Source: Mycoplana dimorpha
Lineage (GTDB): Bacteria > Pseudomonadota > Alphaproteobacteria > Rhizobiales > Rhizobiaceae
DNA: 64,000 nucleotides
Reading direction: 5' to 3'
Assembly: GCF_003046475.1 (NCBI RefSeq)
Contig: NZ_PZZZ01000003.1
Coordinates: 124,001 to 188,000, forward strand
A program made the position numbers and the translations under genes. Shown here one piece after another: positions 45,098 through 56,076 of this stretch. The notes under the pieces are model-generated. The model saw only the letters and a program-made list of their open reading frames with translations, made no database searches and had not been told where the DNA came from. Positions within the stretch are counted from its first letter, which is position 1, and every line of letters begins with the position of its first letter.

Positions 45098-46822
45098 ATG
45101 AATAGACTCGGCATCACCGCTCGCAACGTCTTCGGAAATGGCTACGCGGTCAGAAATCTTGTGATCGGTATCTGCGCGATCATCGTCACATACCTCGTCA
45201 TCTTCCCGTTGTTCGTGCTGTTCAACGAATCCCTGTCCGTGGTGCCAGCAGGAGGCGAACGAACCTATTCGCTCTCCGGCTTCTACGAGATGTTGGGGCA
45301 GTGGCGGACCTACCGCATTCTCATGAATTCCATCATTTATGCCGCGGGGTCTTCCCTCGTCGCCCTGTTGATTGGCGGGTCCCTGGTATGGCTGGTGCAG
45401 CGGACGGATATTCCGGCCAAGAAATTCGTGATGCTGTTTGCGCTGTTTCCGCTGTTCATGCCGCCGGTCCTTTCGGCAATTGGATGGGTGCTTCTGCTTG
45501 ATACCAACGTCGGCCTGCTGAACGTCGTGACGCAGGCGATCGGACTCGGCTCGATCTTCAACGCCAACTCCATGGCCGGAATGATATGGGTCGGCGGCGT
45601 TCTCGAGGTGCCGCTGGTGTTCCTTTGGCTGTGGCCGGCCTTCGCCGCAATGAACCCGGCGCTCGAGGAGGCCGCCGCAATATGCGGGGCACGTAGCATC
45701 AAGGTGATCATGACGATCCTGTTGCCGATCATGCTGCCCGCGTTCGGTGCCGTCCTTCTGATCAATTTCATCCTGTCGATCGAGGACGTGATGGTGCCGA
45801 TCGTGCTGGGCCTTCCCGCAGGCATCAACGTGCTCGCCAGCGAGATCTACATCGCCCATATCAGGGTGCCGACCGACACCCACACCGCCAGCGTCTATTC
45901 GGTGCTGCTTCTCGTGATCACCATGGCGCTGGCTTTCTACTACCTGCGCCTCACCGCCAATGCCGATCGCTACGTCACGGTGCGCGGCCGCGGCTTCAAC
46001 CAGAAGGCCTTGGAACTCGGCAGAGCACGGCTTCCCGTGTTTGCCGGCGTCTGCCTGCTGCTCGGGCTGATTGTCGGCCTGCCGATGTTCATTCTCGGCT
46101 GGACCTCGCTCATGCCCTATCTCCAGGTGCCCTCGATCGCGGGGCTGAGCCTGATTTCACTCAACTCGTACCGGATGCTGCTTGACGATCCGGCGGCGCT
46201 GAGGGGCATCGGTAATACGCTGATCGTCGGCGTCAGCGCCGCCTTTGTCGTGATGTCGCTGGCCGTCGTCATCGGCTGGCTCCAGGTGCGGACCCGCAAC
46301 TGGTTTTCCAGAACGGTCGACATGCTGGCCTTCACGCCGATCGCGGTTCCCGGCCTGGTGATCGGGTTGAGCCTCTCGATCCTCTACCTCAACGTGCCGC
46401 TTGAGATTTACGGAACGCTGCTGATCATCTGGATCGCGTTCGTAACCCGCTTCCTGCCCTATGGCGTCCGGTTGACTTATTCGGGCTTCTCGCAAATCCA
46501 TCGGGAACTCGAGGAAGCTGCGCTGATCTCGAAGGCTGGCTGGTTCCGAACCATTCGGACCATTTCCCTCCCACTTCTCGGCCCCACGCTGCTCGTCGGT
46601 TTCATCTACACGATCCTGAGAGGCTTTCGTGAGATCTCCGCGTCCCTCCTTCTGTCGTCATATGGCAACGAGCCCTATTCGGTCGTCGCCTATCACATGT
46701 GGGACGGAGGCGAGGTCGGGAAGGCCTCGGCGTACGGAATTGTCGCCCTTTGCTGCATGGTCGTGCTGGTGGTTGTGGGGCAGTGGATCGCCGGACGCAA
46801 AGTCATCGGACCGGAGAGCTAG
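45098..46822 (+). CDS. ABC transporter permease, two fused membrane domains (FbpB/ThiP-like)
   Basis: A 574-residue protein with about 12 membrane helices in two homologous halves. Each half carries the EAA loop for ATPase contact: EEAAAICGARSIKVIMTILL in the first and LEEAALISKAGWFRTIRTIS in the second. This duplicated architecture is typical of Fe(III), thiamine and related family-1 importers. The substrate is not determined; the neighbouring catabolic genes suggest an organic compound. Confidence 0.92.
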   Translation: MNRLGITARNVFGNGYAVRNLVIGICAIIVTYLVIFPLFVLFNESLSVVPAGGERTYSLSGFYEMLGQWRTYRILMNSIIYAAGSSLVALLIGGSLVWLVQRTDIPAKKFVMLFALFPLFMPPVLSAIGWVLLLDTNVGLLNVVTQAIGLGSIFNANSMAGMIWVGGVLEVPLVFLWLWPAFAAMNPALEEAAAICGARSIKVIMTILLPIMLPAFGAVLLINFILSIEDVMVPIVLGLPAGINVLASEIYIAHIRVPTDTHTASVYSVLLLVITMALAFYYLRLTANADRYVTVRGRGFNQKALELGRARLPVFAGVCLLLGLIVGLPMFILGWTSLMPYLQVPSIAGLSLISLNSYRMLLDDPAALRGIGNTLIVGVSAAFVVMSLAVVIGWLQVRTRNWFSRTVDMLAFTPIAVPGLVIGLSLSILYLNVPLEIYGTLLIIWIAFVTRFLPYGVRLTYSGFSQIHRELEEAALISKAGWFRTIRTISLPLLGPTLLVGFIYTILRGFREISASLLLSSYGNEPYSVVAYHMWDGGEVGKASAYGIVALCCMVVLVVVGQWIAGRKVIGPES

Positions 46823-46850
46823 CGTAGACTCCCGTCATTCCCCGGCCGTG

Positions 46851-46868
46851 ACCCGCCTGCCGGCGGGT
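46851..46868. terminator. GC hairpin between convergent genes
   Basis: ACCCGCC and GGCGGGT with loop TGCC lie between the permease stop and the stop of the convergent small gene. No T-tract follows on either strand. Confidence 0.35.
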
Positions 46869-46921
46869 CTCCCGGTCGCGGGTGATAGGGTGCGGGCGCC
46901 GAGCGCGAGCCTTGATGCCGG

Positions 46922-47373
46922 TCATATCTGGCTGGGCTTGATCGTTGCGACTGAAATCTCTCCCGCCAGAACCCCGCGTTCCAGATCTGTCCTGCCGTGC
47001 TCGACCTCGATGACGGTATAAAGCTTTTCGGAGCGGAACGCGCTTGCGTTTGCGGTCGTGACGTCATCGGCCGGCGCGGCATCGATGTCCATGTAATCGA
47101 GCTCTCGCCCGGACGCGACGATCCGGGCGTCTCTGCCGTGCGCGCGGCGACCAGAACCTCGCCTTCATAGGGCCCATTGTCCCATCGCGGATCACCCGGC
47201 TCGGCGATCGGAACCAGTCGATAGATGTTGAGGGGCTCGCCCTTCCCGACTTCGGGGGATGAAAGCAGCGAGGCATCCTCCCTCTGGGCTCGACTTTCGG
47301 CCGAGGAACCGAACGTCGTGCCGCTGGTTCCGGTGTTGCATTCGTCGGTTCCGGTCTTTGAGGTGTTCGACAT
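46922..47373 (-). pseudogene. Conserved hypothetical protein, apparent 1-nt frameshift
   Basis: From ATG 47373 (GGAGGCGCCA upstream) the frame reads MSNTSKTGTDECN ... YRLVPIAEPGDPRWDNGPYE then GEVLVAARTA and then loses sense. Shifting by one base near 47142 restores DARIVASGRELDYMDIDAAP ... ASAFRSEKLYTVIEVEHGRT ... GEISVATIKPSQI to a stop at 46922. The composite of about 150 residues looks like a small conserved rhizobial protein of unknown function. One missing base (about GCAGAGAC for GCAGGAGAC) explains the break. Real mutation or assembly error cannot be told apart here. Confidence 0.7.
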
Positions 47374-47734
47374 TGGCGCCTCCGGAGTCTTTGTGTGTCC
47401 GATCTGGTCAACGATGCCGGCTGCACCAAGGTTCCAGCCTTCTTTTTTGATTTCGACATGGAAGCCCCGGACGTGGAACATCGCAAAACGCCGTGTGTTT
47501 TAGGCGCCGATCAAGGAGGCGCAGCGTGCCGGACAGCAAGAAGGACGCCCGCCGGGAGGGCTTACCCATGGCCAGGGATTCTCGCGAGGTGCGTTACCAG
47601 TTCGCGCCATCATCAAGGCTGGTGCGCCCTTATGCCGGCAGTTGAATTGCGGTGGCGGGCGTATATCATCATCGACTGCCGTCGGTTTTCCGTCGGCATC
47701 GGAACGATTTCTTCCGCTTTCCAGGGAAGAGATC
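47374..47734. other. 361-bp intergenic region
   Basis: Divergent region between the frameshifted hypothetical gene and the next hypothetical gene. It should contain promoters in both directions. No specific element, RNA or gene recognised. Confidence 0.35.
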
Positions 47735-48148
47735 GTGCGTCGGAATTTCATCCGAAAGCGGCAGAAGCTCAAGGCGATCGACCGCATCGATGCCATCAGC
47801 AGCAACGGCTGGTTTGATAACCGGCAGCCCAACCAGGACTGGCTGCGCGACTACCTGTCGACGCTGTATGATCGTGGCCTGGTGCTTTATGACGAGCTTA
47901 TCGCGTGCGGCACAGCAGCGGCGCGGCACCGTTTCTCTCCGCACGGTGAAGAAACGGGCGCGAAGAAGGGCGTGTTCGGTCCGGAGGACGTCGCGCTCAT
48001 GACCTCCATCTTCTGGCTGGCCAATCAAAATCCGACGCTGCCGAAAGACAGCGAGGAAGCGCAGCAGATGGCCCGTCGGGTGATGCGGCTGTATGAGGCG
48101 GGGTGCCAGGATCCGGATTGTGCCCTGCGGCTGCTGAAGAGTATCTAG
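47735..48148 (+). CDS. Hypothetical protein
   Basis: About 137 residues from GTG 47735, which has AGGGAAGAG upstream; the same frame is open from ATG 47642. It is helical, with NFIRKRQKLKAIDRIDAISS, a central WLRDYLSTLYDRGLVLYDEL segment and ARRVMRLYEAGCQDPDCALR near the end. No family recognised. It converges on the glycan operon. Confidence 0.6.
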   Translation: MRRNFIRKRQKLKAIDRIDAISSNGWFDNRQPNQDWLRDYLSTLYDRGLVLYDELIACGTAAARHRFSPHGEETGAKKGVFGPEDVALMTSIFWLANQNPTLPKDSEEAQQMARRVMRLYEAGCQDPDCALRLLKSI

Positions 48149-48170
48149 TTTGAGGCAATCTGCGAGCGTT

Positions 48171-49220
<1,050 letters not shown>

Positions 49221-49233
49221 CGGAACCTTCCTT

Positions 49234-50346
49234 CTATACCCGCGCCTGTCGGGACTGCCGTGGGAGCCTTTGCTTTTCTCTCAGGCCCAGGCATCGGAGC
49301 GCCGAGGCGAATTCGCGGGCGCGGACCTGTCCCGTATGGCGACGGAGCACGCAGGCCTGTGCCCGCGCCGCCAGGTCCTGCCTTCGGGGTTCATCGATCA
49401 CCGTGAGGGCGCGAACCACGTCGGTAGTATCGCCGACGACCACGAGCGCGCTGCCGAACAATTCGTCGAGGCCGGGCCAGCAGTCGCTGATGAGCGGCGT
49501 CCGGCAGGCCGCCGCCTCGAACAGCCGCACGCTCGGCGACCACCCTGCCGCCACCATGTCGGCGCGGGTGACGTTGAGGGTGAAGCGCTGGCGGCTGTAG
49601 AACGAGGCGTGCCGTGCCGGCGGCAGGTGTTCGATCCGCTCGACGTTGGCCGGCCAGTCGATTGTCGCTGGATATTGCGGTCCGGCGACGACAAAGCGCA
49701 TTTGCGGCAACTGGCGGGCCGGCTCGATCAGCAGCCGCTCTAGGACGGGCTGGCGGTCGTCGCTGTAGGTGCCGAGATAGCCAAGGTCCCAGGATGCCGG
49801 CTCGCCGGTGTGGCGATAGCTTTCCGCGGCCACGGAACAATAAAGCGCGATCGCACGCCGGGCGCCATACACCCGTTCCAGCCGCTCCAGCACCGCACCG
49901 CCGGTGAACGAGAAATAAAGGTCGAAACGCGGGATCTGGCGCCGTGCCAGATAAGCTTCGTCTCCCTTGTCGAGTTTTGCCAGCGTCACGGGCGTGTCGA
50001 TGTCATAGAAGCACACGCCTTCGTTCCGTAAGCCAAGCAAGGCGTCGATGACGGCCACGCCGTCCGGCAGGTAGGAGCCGACCACCACCGCGTCGGCGCT
50101 CGCCAGCCGATCCGAAAAGCGCGCCAGCAGGTCCGGTACGTCGCGGTAGAACGAAAGCGCGCAGAATTCGGGGTCCGCGAGGTCGCGGTTTTGGGCATAC
50201 CAGGGGACGTCACGCTCGAGAAAGAGCAGCCGATGCCCGTCCGCGTCCAGCCCCTTCAGAAGGGCTCGGTAGGTGGTGGCGTGGCCGTTGCCCCAGGAGG
50301 AGGACAGCGACAGGCCGAGAAAGGCGATGTCGAGCTGATCTGTCAT
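49234..50346 (-). CDS. CgeB family glycosyltransferase candidate, copy 3
   Basis: A 370-residue two-Rossmann-type protein. It shows [20 protein letters not shown], the conserved [30 protein letters not shown] and the C-terminal [20 protein letters not shown]. CgeB proteins (COG4641) are presumed glycosyltransferases. It is one of three tandem relatives, joined to the upstream one by a 4-bp overlap. Confidence 0.85.
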   Translation of the reverse strand: MTDQLDIAFLGLSLSSSWGNGHATTYRALLKGLDADGHRLLFLERDVPWYAQNRDLADPEFCALSFYRDVPDLLARFSDRLASADAVVVGSYLPDGVAVIDALLGLRNEGVCFYDIDTPVTLAKLDKGDEAYLARRQIPRFDLYFSFTGGAVLERLERVYGARRAIALYCSVAAESYRHTGEPASWDLGYLGTYSDDRQPVLERLLIEPARQLPQMRFVVAGPQYPATIDWPANVERIEHLPPARHASFYSRQRFTLNVTRADMVAAGWSPSVRLFEAAACRTPLISDCWPGLDELFGSALVVVGDTTDVVRALTVIDEPRRQDLAARAQACVLRRHTGQVRAREFASALRCLGLREKQRLPRQSRQARV

Positions 50347-51428
50347 TCGGCGGCCTCCCGCTTCGCCAGCATGGCGAGGACGCGGTCGACCTCGGCTGCG
50401 CGCTGGTCGTAGGTGTGGTGTCGCAACACGCGCTGCAGCGCGGCGGCGCCGATCTCGGCAGCCCGCTCGGGCGTCAGTTGCGAGACGATCTCCTCGACAT
50501 CCTGCCCGTCGCGGGCGACCAGCACCTCCTCGCCGGGCGCCAGGAACAGTTCGATCCCTTCCCAGGCATCGGTGACGAGGCAGGCCCCGGCCCCGGCCGC
50601 CTCGAAGACGCGGGTCGCCGGCGAGAAGCCATTGGTCGCCATGTCCTGTCGCGAGATGTTGAGCACCGCGAGCGGCGAGGTGTTGAAGGCGTTGTGGTCG
50701 CGGGTCGGTACGTGACCGAGATAGCGCACGTTCGGCGGCAGCGACTTGTCCTGCCAGCCGCTGCCGCCGAGCAGGAATCGGTGGCGGTAAAGGTGCGTGG
50801 CCGGCTGCAGGAAGAACGCTTCCACCCGGGCCTCGCGGTCCGGCAGGCGGTTGCCGAGGAAGGCGAGGTCGGCGGCAAATCGCGGCTTCGGTGGCACCGG
50901 CCGATGCGTTTCTGGATCAAGTGCATTGTAGATCGGTACGCACAGCCCGGCACCGACCTCCCGATAAGCTTCTACCACGGGCTCGCCGCCGCCGTAGGTG
51001 AGCACGGCGTCGAGGCTCGGAAGCGCGCGGCGCAGCGGACTGCCGGGGTCAGCCCGCAGGGCGGCGAGCGTCGCAGGCGCGTCGACGTCCCAGAACAGCT
51101 TGAGCGCGCCCGGCCGGGCTGCGGCAAGTAGGCATTTCAGCAGGAGGTCGTCCTCGAAACCGACGCCGCTCGCCTTGACGACGACGTCCGCAGCCGCCGC
51201 CTCGGCCGCCGCCGCCTTCAGTGCCGGCACGGTGCCCGCATAGACGACGACGTGGCACCAGTCGGGCGGCTCGATGTCGCGATTGGTCTGCCGGTCGTAG
51301 ACGTCGGGCTCGTAGAAGGTGATCGCGTGGCCCCGGGCGGCAAGGGCGCGCAGCAGCCCCCGGTAGTAGGTCGCAGCACCATTCCAATAGGCCGACAACA
51401 GGCTCGAACCATAGAACGCGATCTTCAT
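50343..51428 (-). CDS. CgeB family glycosyltransferase candidate, copy 2
   Basis: A 361-residue paralogue of its neighbours: KIAFYGSSLLSAYWNGAATY, LFWDVDAPATL (matching the YDIDTP motif), DLAFLGNRLPDREARVEAFF and RVFEAAGAGACLVTDAWEGI. Overlaps both neighbours by ATGA junctions. The divergence between copies suggests different acceptors or linkages. Confidence 0.87.
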   Translation of the reverse strand: MKIAFYGSSLLSAYWNGAATYYRGLLRALAARGHAITFYEPDVYDRQTNRDIEPPDWCHVVVYAGTVPALKAAAAEAAAADVVVKASGVGFEDDLLLKCLLAAARPGALKLFWDVDAPATLAALRADPGSPLRRALPSLDAVLTYGGGEPVVEAYREVGAGLCVPIYNALDPETHRPVPPKPRFAADLAFLGNRLPDREARVEAFFLQPATHLYRHRFLLGGSGWQDKSLPPNVRYLGHVPTRDHNAFNTSPLAVLNISRQDMATNGFSPATRVFEAAGAGACLVTDAWEGIELFLAPGEEVLVARDGQDVEEIVSQLTPERAAEIGAAALQRVLRHHTYDQRAAEVDRVLAMLAKREAAE

Positions 51429-52537
51429 GCGGCCGTCTCCCGTAGTGGCGTCCTGCCGAGTCCGGCGAGGATGGACAGAAGCTCGTCGACGCGGTGCCGG
51501 CAGGTATGCCGCGCGCGGATGGTCTCGAGGCCCGACGCAGACAGCGCCGCGGCGAGGGCCGGGTCCGAGAGGATCGCACGCAGGTGCTGCGTCATCTCTC
51601 CTTCGCTTCGGGCGAACAGGAAGTCCTGCCCCGGCCGGAACAGGCCTTCGCTGTCCTGCCAGGGCGCGGAGACCAGCGGGATCCCGCAGGCGAGCGCCTC
51701 GAAGACGCGGATCGTCGGGATCCCGGCAAGCGCCTGCACATAGGGCCGGCGCGGGATGTGCACCGTGAGGCGACTTCCGGCGAAGGCCCGCGGCACGTCG
51801 GCATTGGCGATCCAGCCGCCGTAGTCGATACCGGCATCGCGCAGCAGTTCGATGGCTTCAGCCGGGTAGCGCACCCCGCGCACGGCGGCGCGGATGCCGA
51901 GTTGCCGGACCGGCCCGACCAGATAGGTCATGATCTCGTCGCTGCGTTCGCCGTCGCCCCAGTTGCCGACCCAGAGGAGGTCGTTCGTCCTTTCCACCTC
52001 CGGCAGCGGCCGGAACAGCCGATCGTCCGCCGCCTCGTGCCAGGTCACGACCTGCCGCCCCCAGCCGGCACGGAGATAGCGCTGCCGAAGCGTTTCGCCG
52101 AAAGCCAGCACCAGGTCGTAGTCGCCGAGATCCAGACTGGCGAGTTCGCTGCCGCGGGACACGGCGCGGTGATGGGTGTCGTGGAAGGCCAGCACGAACC
52201 TGCCGCCGTCGCGGCGAATGCGCCCGATCCGCGCCACCAGCGCCGGATCGGTCCACTCGTGGACCACGACGACGTCCGCGTCGCCGGTCTCCGCCTCGTG
52301 ATCGCACGCGCCGGTATAGATTTTCGTGCGAAGTTCGGGGAACGCCCGATGAAAATCGGTGATCGCCGCACCGCCCCGTTCGGCCACCAGGCTGCAGCGG
52401 CTCCAGGAATCCGCGGGCTCCAGCGCCACCGCCTCGTGTCCGCGCGAGACCAGGTCGCGCATCACCCCGCGCAAGAAATGCGCGTTGCCGTGGTTCCAGT
52501 CCGATATCAGCGAGTGCGTGTAGAATACGAACTTCAT
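51425..52537 (-). CDS. CgeB-like glycosyltransferase candidate, copy 1
   Basis: A 370-residue protein of the same architecture: KFVFYTHSLISDWNHGNAHF, DVVVVHEWTDPALVARIGRI, DLLWVGNWGDGERSDEIMTY and RVFEALACGIPLVSAPWQDS. The central motif is FHDTHHRA rather than YDIDTP, so it is the most divergent of the three. Starts 3 bp after the GT4 gene stop. Confidence 0.85.
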   Translation of the reverse strand: MKFVFYTHSLISDWNHGNAHFLRGVMRDLVSRGHEAVALEPADSWSRCSLVAERGGAAITDFHRAFPELRTKIYTGACDHEAETGDADVVVVHEWTDPALVARIGRIRRDGGRFVLAFHDTHHRAVSRGSELASLDLGDYDLVLAFGETLRQRYLRAGWGRQVVTWHEAADDRLFRPLPEVERTNDLLWVGNWGDGERSDEIMTYLVGPVRQLGIRAAVRGVRYPAEAIELLRDAGIDYGGWIANADVPRAFAGSRLTVHIPRRPYVQALAGIPTIRVFEALACGIPLVSAPWQDSEGLFRPGQDFLFARSEGEMTQHLRAILSDPALAAALSASGLETIRARHTCRHRVDELLSILAGLGRTPLRETAA

Positions 52538-52540
52538 GGC

Positions 52541-53686
52541 CTACTCCGCCGCCTCCATCCTTTGCATGCGCTCCAGCGCACGGGCATAGACGTCGAGCGC
52601 CTGCCGGCACTGATGCTCGAGCGAGAACTGCTGCGCCCGTTCGCCGGCCTGCCGCGCGAGTCGGCTCCTGAGCAGCGGATCGTCTGCCAGCCGGTCGATC
52701 GCCGCGGCGATCGCGGCCGGATCATGCGGGTCGGCGAACAGGGCGGCCCCATCCCACAGTTCCCGGTAGGTCGCGATGTCGGCGAGCACCAGCGCCGCGC
52801 CCTTGCGTGCCGCTTCCAGGGCAGCAAGTCCGAACGGCTCGTAGAGCGACGGCGAAACGAAGATCGCGGCGGTTTCCATCAACGCGGCGACTTCGGCGTG
52901 CGGAAGTTCGCCGGGCGCGCGCGCATGGGTGACTGCAAGCTGACTGCCCTCCGGGCCTGTGAGCGCCCCCGCCATCAGCACGGGGGTGCGGCACTGCGCG
53001 GCCGCCCGGTCGAGCGCCGCGCCATTCTTGCCCTCGTCCCACCACCTGGCGGCGGCCAAAGCGAAACCTTGCTTCGGATGCCGTGCGACCGGCAAACAGC
53101 TGGCGTTGTGGATCACCTCCAGCCGCGCCACCGGGCCATAGCAGCGCCGAAGCGCTTCGGCATGGCTGCGGCTCGGCGCAAGCACGACGTCCGCCCTTTC
53201 GAAGCCGCGCCGGTTGCGACGCTCGTGCCACGCCCAGCGCTCCGGGACGGGGCTGCCGTGGACAGCCTCGAACCAGGTGACGACGCAGGAATGCGACACG
53301 GCGATCACCGGCACCCGCACATCGAGTCCGGCCGCCTGCGAGGGCGCATTCAGGTGCACGAGGTCGATGGCATGGCGTTGGACGAGCGCTTCGATCAGCG
53401 CCGGGATGCGATCGAGTCCCTCTTCTCCGTCGCCGGTCCAGTCGAGATCGGCGTCGAGCCAGACCAGCGTGCCGATCGCCGACGCTTCTTTCGACTGGGC
53501 AACGGAGGGCTGCGGCCCGAAGCCGGCGAACACCACCGTGCATCCTTCCCGGTGCAGTGCGCCGGCGAGGTCCATCGCGTAGCGCCAGACGCCGCCGACC
53601 GCGTCGACGCTCATCAGCACGCGACAGCCGCGGGCGCCGTCGCGGCACCCGGTCGGCTGCCGTTTGATGCCGGGTGGAGCGTTCAT
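52541..53686 (-). CDS. Glycosyltransferase family 4
   Basis: A 381-residue GT-B enzyme. The N-terminal GGVWRYAMDLAGALHREGCT binds the acceptor region, and the C-terminal FVSPSLYEPFGLAALEAARK carries the E-x7-E retaining motif, followed by ADIATYRELWDGAALFADPH. The donor is probably a nucleotide sugar made by the neighbouring epimerases. Overlaps the upstream epimerase gene by 4 bp. Confidence 0.92.
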   Translation of the reverse strand: MNAPPGIKRQPTGCRDGARGCRVLMSVDAVGGVWRYAMDLAGALHREGCTVVFAGFGPQPSVAQSKEASAIGTLVWLDADLDWTGDGEEGLDRIPALIEALVQRHAIDLVHLNAPSQAAGLDVRVPVIAVSHSCVVTWFEAVHGSPVPERWAWHERRNRRGFERADVVLAPSRSHAEALRRCYGPVARLEVIHNASCLPVARHPKQGFALAAARWWDEGKNGAALDRAAAQCRTPVLMAGALTGPEGSQLAVTHARAPGELPHAEVAALMETAAIFVSPSLYEPFGLAALEAARKGAALVLADIATYRELWDGAALFADPHDPAAIAAAIDRLADDPLLRSRLARQAGERAQQFSLEHQCRQALDVYARALERMQRMEAAE

Positions 53687-54813
53687 GCCACGCCCCTCCT
53701 ATGCTGCATCTCCGCGCGGTCAGGACAATTGTCGCGAATCCAATCGCAAAGGTCCGAAAGGCCCGGCCGCCAGCCGATCCGCGGCCGCCAGCCGATGGCG
53801 TCGCCCAGGCTCCGCGTGTCGGAAACGTAGTAGAGCTGGTCACCCGGCCGCCACGCCCGGTGCTCGCGGGGCACCGGATGTCCCAACAGGGCCTCGATTT
53901 CACTTAGGAGGCTCAGGAGGCTGACGGCATTTTCCGGGCCGCCGCCGAGGTTGAAGGCACGTCCGGCAAGCCTCTCTATCGACTCCAGTACTGACCGGTA
54001 GGCGGCCACCGCGTCCCCGACGTGCAATACGTCGCGTACCTGCCGGCCGTCGCCGTAGAGCGTGATGGTTCCCCCGGCGATCGCCCGCATCAGGAAGTGG
54101 GCGACCCAGCCCTGGTCCTCAGTGCCGAACTGGCGCGGGCCGTAGATGCAGCTCATGCGAAGCACCGCCGTCGGCAGTCCGAAGCTCGTCGCATAGTCGA
54201 GCACATACTGGTCCGCCGCGCCCTTGGAGCAGCCATACGGGGTGCAGAAGTCGAGCGGCCGGTCCTCGCCGATGCCGTGGAGGCGGATCGCCTCGTCGGT
54301 CGGCAGGTACTGGTCGCGCGCCTTGGCAATCTCGATGTCGCCGAGCGCGCCATAGACCTTGTTGGTGCTGGCAAAGATGACGGGCGCGTTCCGCCCCGCC
54401 TTCCGCGCCGCCTCGAGCACGTTGAGCGTGCCAAGGGCATTGACCTCGAAATCCTCCCGCGGCTGTGAAAGGCTGGTCGTAACCGCTGTCTGTGCGGCGA
54501 AGTGGAAGATCGCCCGGGCATCGGCGAAGGCCGGTGTGATCGCCGCCCAGTCACGGATGTCGGTGATTACAGGATGAACGCGTGCCCCGTGCCGTTCCTT
54601 CAGCCAGTCGAGGTTTTTCTCCACGCCTGCGCGGCTAAGATTGTCCAGCACGATGACATCTTCGCCGTCCGCAAGATAGCTGTCGGCCAGGTTCGAGCCG
54701 ATGAACCCGCTGCCGCCGACGACGAGGACGGGAGCCGCCCCTCCGTTGAGAGCGGGCCGGGCCAGCGCCCCTGCCTTGCCGCGCATTTCATGTGAGAGGT
54801 TTGTGCCCGTCAT
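53683..54813 (-). CDS. NAD-dependent epimerase (CDP-paratose 2-epimerase-like)
   Basis: A 376-residue extended SDR: VLVVGGSGFIGSNLADSYLA, IFHFAAQTAVTTSLSQPRED, the long insertion with FASTNKVYGALGDIE and FCTPYGCSKGAADQY (YxxxK), then RMSCIYGPRQFGTEDQGWVA. The FGTEDQGWVAHF segment is typical of RfbE/CDP-paratose-2-epimerase-like proteins. Substrate not certain. Coupled at both ends by ATGA overlaps. Confidence 0.88.
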   Translation of the reverse strand: MTGTNLSHEMRGKAGALARPALNGGAAPVLVVGGSGFIGSNLADSYLADGEDVIVLDNLSRAGVEKNLDWLKERHGARVHPVITDIRDWAAITPAFADARAIFHFAAQTAVTTSLSQPREDFEVNALGTLNVLEAARKAGRNAPVIFASTNKVYGALGDIEIAKARDQYLPTDEAIRLHGIGEDRPLDFCTPYGCSKGAADQYVLDYATSFGLPTAVLRMSCIYGPRQFGTEDQGWVAHFLMRAIAGGTITLYGDGRQVRDVLHVGDAVAAYRSVLESIERLAGRAFNLGGGPENAVSLLSLLSEIEALLGHPVPREHRAWRPGDQLYYVSDTRSLGDAIGWRPRIGWRPGLSDLCDWIRDNCPDRAEMQHRRGVA

Positions 54814-55916
54814 GAAACCAGCCCCCGTTCTTCCAGCTGCCGTCTCATCTCCGGCCCGCGGTCGATGGCACCGCTCTCCCGAACCCAGCGGGCGAAGTCC
54901 TCCAGTGAGCCTTCGAGCATGTGCTGCGGTTCAAAGCCGAGCAGGCGCTTGGCCTTGGAAATGTCCGCAAAGCAGTTGCGGATGTCGCCGCTGCGCACCT
55001 TGCCGGTGATCTCCGGGGCGATGTGTGGCACGCCCATCTCGCGCGCCAGCAGCCTGGCGACATCTGCGATGGAATAGGATCGCCCGCTGCCGATGTTGAT
55101 CGCTTCGCCTGCCGCCTGCGGCTCGTCGAGCGCCAGCCGGAAGGCGCGGGCGACGTCGCGCACGTGCACGAAGTCACGTCGCTGGCGCCCGTCCTCGAAA
55201 ATGGTCGGCGGCTGGTGGTTGGCGAGGCGCGAGGCGAAGTTCGCAAGCACCCCGGTATAGGGATTGGAGAGCGCCTGTCCGGCGCCGAACACGTTGAACA
55301 ACCGCAGCGCCACGGCGTCGACGCCATAGGCGCGACCGAAGATCAGCACCTGGCGTTCCTGGGCGTATTTCGTCAGCGCATAGATCGACTGGAGATCGGC
55401 GGGCTTCGCCTCGTCGGTGGGAACCGGCGTGACCGCGCCGCCGTCCGGTCCGGCGGGATCCCATCCGTGGGCAGACGTGGACCCTGCGGAACGGCGTACC
55501 ACCTCCAGCCGATCCCCCGCTTCGTTTACGTAGCGACCCTCGCCGTAGATGCTCATGGAGGAGGCGACGACGACGCGCTCGATCGGGAGACCGATCATCG
55601 CCTCGAGCAGCACGGCCGTGCCGAGGTCGTTGGTGCCGACATAGCGCGCGATCTCGTACATCGATTGGCCGACCCCGACCTCGGCGGCGAGATGCAACAC
55701 CTTGGTCACTCCGTCGAGCGCCCGGCGCACCGCGCTGCCGTCGCGCACGTCGGCGCGGACGATCTCGGCTCCCGCCGGCACGTCTGTATCCGCGTCCTGG
55801 TGCACCTGTGCGATGAGGGCGTCCAATATTCGTACTTCATGTCCGCCGGCGAGGAGTTCTTCGACGACATGGCGGCCGATGAAGCCGCAACCTCCGGTGA
55901 CGAGTATCCGCTTCAT
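54810..55916 (-). CDS. NAD-dependent epimerase (dTDP-L-rhamnose 4-epimerase-like)
   Basis: A 368-residue extended SDR: RILVTGGCGFIGRHVVEELL, VLHLAAEVGVGQSMYEIARY, ASSMSIYGEGRY and the catalytic IYALTKYAQERQ. The inserted PVPTDEAKPADLQS segment resembles bacterial dTDP-rhamnose/6-deoxyhexose 4-epimerases. It is the first gene of the minus-strand operon and its 160-bp upstream gap faces the DUF1003 gene. Confidence 0.87.
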   Translation of the reverse strand: MKRILVTGGCGFIGRHVVEELLAGGHEVRILDALIAQVHQDADTDVPAGAEIVRADVRDGSAVRRALDGVTKVLHLAAEVGVGQSMYEIARYVGTNDLGTAVLLEAMIGLPIERVVVASSMSIYGEGRYVNEAGDRLEVVRRSAGSTSAHGWDPAGPDGGAVTPVPTDEAKPADLQSIYALTKYAQERQVLIFGRAYGVDAVALRLFNVFGAGQALSNPYTGVLANFASRLANHQPPTIFEDGRQRRDFVHVRDVARAFRLALDEPQAAGEAINIGSGRSYSIADVARLLAREMGVPHIAPEITGKVRSGDIRNCFADISKAKRLLGFEPQHMLEGSLEDFARWVRESGAIDRGPEMRRQLEERGLVS

Positions 55917-56076
55917 ATCAAGTCCTACGTGTCAGGTACAAACGTTATGGGTGCGCCAGAACAACGGCATCCCGTGAATGTTCCATTGCAGGTTCTTTGT
56001 AGTGGCGGGTCCCGGCCGGACGCGGGAACTGTTCGGCGTACGCCGCGTTGGCGGAGTCGTTGAATTCTCAAAGCGG

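Noticed and set aside
51494-53830. 778-codon plus-strand frame opposite the glycosyltransferase genes
   Set aside because: Same reason: antisense to overlapping, motif-bearing genes.
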